Assembly: GCA_018398765.1 (NCBI GenBank)
Contig: JAHBMJ010000112.1
Span: 1-62,500, forward strand
Length of the DNA: 62,500 nucleotides
Direction: 5' to 3'
Origin: Chromera velia
Taxonomy: Eukaryota > Sar > Chromeraceae
Shown: one piece after another, positions 59,033 to 62,500 of the stretch
Layout: each line of letters starts with the position of its first letter
Position numbering within the stretch: position 1 is the first letter of the stretch
Translations under genes and position numbers: made by a program
Notes under the pieces: model-generated
Told to the model about the DNA's origin: nothing
The model's database searches: none
What the model saw: only the letters and a program-made list of their open reading frames with translations

Positions 59033-59259
59033 CGTTGCATTGTGAGGTTGTAGGCATTGTCAGAGCTGCACGTAGTGCACGTATGTCGAGCGTATGGCGT
59101 ATATATATGTGCATGCATGCATTGTATTAAACGGTTCGCATGCAATTCAATTCAGAAGTACAGTCTTGCCTGTGTGTAAGACTAAAGAGAAGTACGAACA
59201 ATGCATGTTCGACTCTCAGATCTTATAGCCCCGTACGTTAGCAGCGCCATAACTCTATG
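59033..59259 (+). repeat. 3' long terminal repeat
   Basis: 227 bases, partner of 56208-56434, followed directly by the ACCAG duplication. Confidence 0.92.
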
Positions 59260-59264
59260 ACCAG

Positions 59265-60141
59265 TTTAGCAATCAGTTCAGTATTCACTAATATTAAACT
59301 TAATTACCAGCTTAAGAAGAAATATTTTAGGTCAATTAACTAGTCAACTAATAACTATTGTCTTATACTGTCTCACACAAAGCTAGTTGACATTTAAATT
59401 AATATAAATTGATGTAATATCAACTTAACCATCAACCAGTATATACATTGCAATCTGTTTGGTACCTCTTGGTAACATTGTTTAAAATTAAGCTTAGAAT
59501 TTCAAGTTTTTGTTGGCAAAATTGTTTCTGCAGCAGCATGCAGCACTATAGTTCATTAAATCAGTTTTGTTACCTGCAACCTAGTGGACACTGAGACAGT
59601 GGTTCCGAGTCTACTTCCGACACAGAGACCTGCTTCTATGTGTTGGTAGCAAAGTGACGAAACTCAGAGAGAGGGAAAAGGTTTCACAGCTACAGTGGGA
59701 TCCACTGAAAGTAAGCCTCAGTGAATGCTCAGTACTCTCTACTCGTACATCCTTCTCGACTCGTCCAGCTAGATCCGAGCTCCAACGAGGGAAGGCAAAC
59801 ACTCGCAGACCGCAGCGATCGATGCATGCAGAAAAAGAGAGGTGCCAAGTCACGTAAACAAAACACGCATGAAAAGGGGTTTAGGGCTTGATGACATACG
59901 CAGACTGATGCATGCATGCCAACCAATTCCTTCCATCAAGATCGATGCCTTCGGGTGCATGTAACCTTCGGGCAAGTCCAGACGACAAACTCGCATCGCT
60001 TATCCTCTCATCTTGAGTGGCCACTCCTTCGCGTGCATTTGAGGAGCTAGACGCAGAGAAACAAAATGAGGATCGAAAAGTTCCATCTGTCTCCTCACAT
60101 GCAGCACAAAAAAGTCGGATTAGAAAAGATCAGCAGCTCGA
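59265..60141. other. Spacer between the LTR element and HslU
   Basis: AT-rich to about 59590, then GC-neutral. A plus-strand frame of 67 codons at 59654-59857 has no motif. TGCATGCATGC occurs at about 59910. Part of this will be the HslU 3' untranslated region. Confidence 0.55.
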
Positions 60142-62406
60142 TCAGAGAAGGAATCTGGAGAGGTCGGCCTTCTTCAGCAGTTCACCGACGGACTCCCGCA
60201 CCTTCTCCGCCGAAATCGAAACCCTGCATGCATGCGACCAAAACGACGCACGGTCAGCCATTGCATCACACATTTGCAAGCACTGATCAGGGTTCAGATA
60301 GTTTCTTACGCGCAGGCGTGAAAGCGAACACACTCACGCAGATAGATATACAGGCGGACAATATTTTCGCTCTTTCTTTTTCTTTCCTGTTCTCTCCTGC
60401 ATGTCCTTCTCTGGACTCATTTCTGTCAAAACGGACGGACGATCGGACAGAAGGACAGGCAAACAAGCAAACAGACATAGCTGGAGATCGAGAACAAGCG
60501 CGAGAAGGAATGCAGAGACAGAGAGGGGAGAGAGGGCGCAGACAGCGAAGAAAACTATCGAAACGACATTATCTTTTGACCGACTGACTGACTGACTTTG
60601 TTCCTGCCTCCATTCGGGGTGCCTCGAAGGAGATCTCCTCGAGAAGCCTGAATGAATGAAGAAAGAGAAGAGGGGGGTGTAAGTAAGACAAAAAGGGAGA
60701 AAGAAGAAAAGAGGTCTACGATACAAAAGCGGGAGGAGATTTGAAACATACAGTGCCTGTCTGGCGATTCATCGCTTCTCAACGATGCTCTCTCTACACG
60801 AATTGCCCTCTCCTTTCTTGAGATTCCTGACTTTTCGACACACTACTCTGTAGCTGCAGAGGCAATAGCATGCGTTTGTACATGTACGCATATGCTAAAG
60901 AGAGAGAGAGAGAGAGAGAGAGAGAGCAAACTGACGAAATATTCTGTGCAAGGTACAGTATTCTCAGAAGGAGGGAGATTGAGTACTCGGATAATCACCC
61001 ACTGAGTGAAAAGCCGACGGTCTTTGAAGAAAAAAAAAGTGAATAAAAGTCAATACATCAACTATACATTTCTAATGATACTAATAAGTGTCAAACTCAG
61101 TGATGTGCTTAAGAATAATGGCACATTATGGCAGAGCCAATCGACTCATGCAAGAAAAAAGCGCTATTTCCGTTGTCTCACTGCGCCACTCACTAACTCA
61201 CCCACTCGCTCGCCCACTCCTTAAGCTACTCACTTTTCGAGAATCGTGTGGAGTCTTCTTGCCCCAATGTTGTCGATGTGGGTATTCACCTCCGTCGCAA
61301 CTGCAAAAACCAGTACTTTGGACAGTCGGTCACAAAGAACAAACCACACAGGCAGAGAGATAGAGAAGGGCGGACAGGGCCAAAGAAAAAGGAACGGCAA
61401 CGCATAGCCTTTTTTTTTTCTGAGTCTCTGCTGCCACTAAGCTTTCTGTGTCTCCCCCCGTCTCTTTCCAATGTAAGACACCAAAGGGTTCTTTTTTTTT
61501 TCTTGTCTGCCTTCTCTTGAACCCCGTCTTCCCGCTATCTCTCCCCTTATCCCTATCAGCCTCTTCTTGCCTCTCGCCTCACTCGACTGCACCCTCGCCA
61601 ATATCCTTCTCCACCCCCCTCACCTACACACGCAAATGCAGACACACCACACCGACCCTTTGCGATCTCCAGGATAGCCTCGTCTTCAAACGAGAGCTCC
61701 ACCTCCTCAGTTGCCAACAGAGCTGCAGAGGGAGGCGGAACAAATGAAAAAGGGGTCAACTAAAACAAGAGACAAAACGAAGAAAAGCCTGACCTTGGAG
61801 TAGAGAGAGAAGTAGTCAGAAGCGAGAAAGCAAAACGAGGAGGTAGCGGTAGAGAAGCCTCGGAGATCGGGGGGGTGAAACACGATCAGACTCCCAGTTT
61901 CCCTTGGCATGGAAAAATTAAACGAAACTCTGTATCAAAGTGAAAGCAGGATTGACCAACCCTGGTGTTGCCTGATCAGATTGTTGCGGGGCTCCTGAAG
62001 AATGCGCACCTGTACAGAGAAAGGGGGAGAACGGAGAGGGAATGGCGAAGGAAACAACCCAAGAAAAGAAAAGGGAAGTCATCGAACGAGGGAGGACGTG
62101 TTCTTCTGCATGCACTTGTCTTGGAGTCTTCTTCTAAAGAAACAACCCAAGAAAAGAAAAGGGAAGTCATCGAACGAGGGAGGGCGTGTTCTTCTGCATG
62201 CACTTGTCTTGGAGTCTTCTAAAGAAACAACCCAAGAAAAGAGAAGGGAAGTCATCGAACGAGGGAAGGCGTGTTCTTCTGCATGCACTTGTCTTGGAGT
62301 CTTCTTCTACAGCAACCCTCTGCTTTGAGTGTTCCTGCATGACCGCTCACCCTTCCCCTCTCCCTCTCCTTCCTTGACACCGTCTCGCACAAAATCAAAG
62401 AATACT

Positions 62407-62465
<59 letters not shown>

Positions 62466-62500
62466 NCCTTCCTTCCTTCATTGACCTTCCCCGTCTCGTT
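60142..62500 (-). CDS. hslU: HslU (ClpY) ATPase of the HslUV protease, 3' exons only
   Basis: HslU is the AAA+ unfoldase that feeds the HslV peptidase, in eukaryotic microbes usually mitochondrial. Five exons join in phase: 62009-61961, 61722-61657, 61300-61234, 60647-60597 and 60223-60142. They read VRILQEPRNNLIRQHQ, ALLATEEVELSFEDEAI, VATEVNTHIDNIGARRLHT, LLEEISFEAPRMEAGTK and a terminal exon ending KKADLSRFLL. This matches the C-terminal domain of HslU, including the NIGARRLHT sensor-2 region and the DLSRF(I/L)L tail that docks into HslV. The Walker A and B parts lie beyond the right edge. A possible further exon at 62484-62500 is too short to confirm. Confidence 0.93.
60898..60926. repeat. 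GA microsatellite in an HslU intron
   Basis: Near-pure GA run between HslU exons 61300-61234 and 60647-60597. The donor of exon 60647-60597 also opens with GTCAGTCAGTCAG (60596-60584). Confidence 0.88.
62052..62312. repeat. 84-88 bp minisatellite, three copies, in an HslU intron
   Basis: A unit containing AACAACCCAAGAAAAG, GGAAGTCATCGAACGAGG and TTCTTCTGCATGCACTTG starts near 62053, 62141 and 62225. The plus- and minus-strand open frames over it are artefacts of the repeat. Confidence 0.93.
62408..62463. repeat. CA microsatellite followed by an ambiguous base
   Basis: About 27 CA units, followed at 62466 by the only N in the window, so the repeat length may be an assembly estimate. Confidence 0.95.

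Larger units (their letters stand above)
56208..59259 (+). mobile_element. Non-autonomous LTR retrotransposon
   Basis: Two 227-base direct repeats (56208-56434 and 59033-59259) flank an internal region. The whole is bordered by the exact 5-base duplication ACCAG (56203-56207 and 59260-59264). Directly after the left repeat is TGGTAGCAGAGCC (56435-56447), close to the TGGTATCAGAGC primer-binding site for initiator methionine tRNA. A purine tract, GGGGGAGGTGG, ends just before the right repeat. Without the nested foldback insertion the element would be about 2.3 kb. No protease, reverse transcriptase, RNase H or integrase motif is present; it holds one 364-codon frame of unknown type. Confidence 0.9.

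Overview
The window is eukaryotic nuclear DNA, most likely from a photosynthetic alveolate of the chromerid type (Chromera-like). That identification is inference. The evidence is dense GT-AG introns with phase-consistent exons, an 836-residue EF-2 close to alveolate forms, and a SET-domain methyltransferase whose start is a signal peptide ending in SAF, the kind of bipartite presequence used for complex red-lineage plastids. The window also has several transposon families and very abundant CA, GA, GTGA and GTCA microsatellites. There are no operons, and no rRNA, tRNA or CRISPR locus that I can support.

Layout. 1-1.9 kb: end of a proline-rich coiled-coil gene (+). 1.9-4.1 kb: AT-rich, no clear gene. 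4.1-10.1 kb (-): 13-exon Rubisco-LSMT/SETD3-like lysine methyltransferase. 10.1-11.5 kb: its upstream region, a GT microsatellite and a 35-bp minisatellite. 11.5-12.2 kb (-): intronless orphan ORF. 12.6-15.0 kb (+): decayed LINE, followed by an AT-rich block with a hAT-like MITE. 17.2-23.5 kb (-): complete EF-2 gene in 13 coding exons. 24.3-28.3 kb (+): secreted or Golgi protein fusing a GT61 domain to a second GT-A-like domain. 29.6-35.4 kb (+): Gly/Ser/Arg-rich low-complexity protein. 35.4-40.5 kb: mostly non-coding, with a LINE tail. 40.5-49.7 kb (-): large polytopic membrane protein with a coiled-coil C-terminus. 50.4-53.3 kb (+), divergent from it: C1D/Rrp47-type exosome cofactor. 53.3-59.3 kb: AT-rich transposon graveyard, including an LTR retrotransposon whose primer-binding site is split by a long-arm foldback transposon. 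60.1-62.5 kb (-): 3' part of an HslU (ClpY) gene that runs off the window.

The genes do not form one pathway. EF-2, C1D and HslU are housekeeping genes for translation, RNA exosome work and, probably, mitochondrial proteolysis. The methyltransferase is a plastid candidate and the glycosyltransferase a secretory-pathway enzyme. The most unusual signals are the nested insertion in the LTR element, a promoter motif pair shared by the methyltransferase and EF-2 genes, microsatellites that begin exactly at splice donors, a membrane-helix insertion inside the SET domain, and the GT61 plus GT-A fusion. Exon coordinates were set by hand from splice signals and phase arithmetic. Joins stated as unresolved need RNA evidence.
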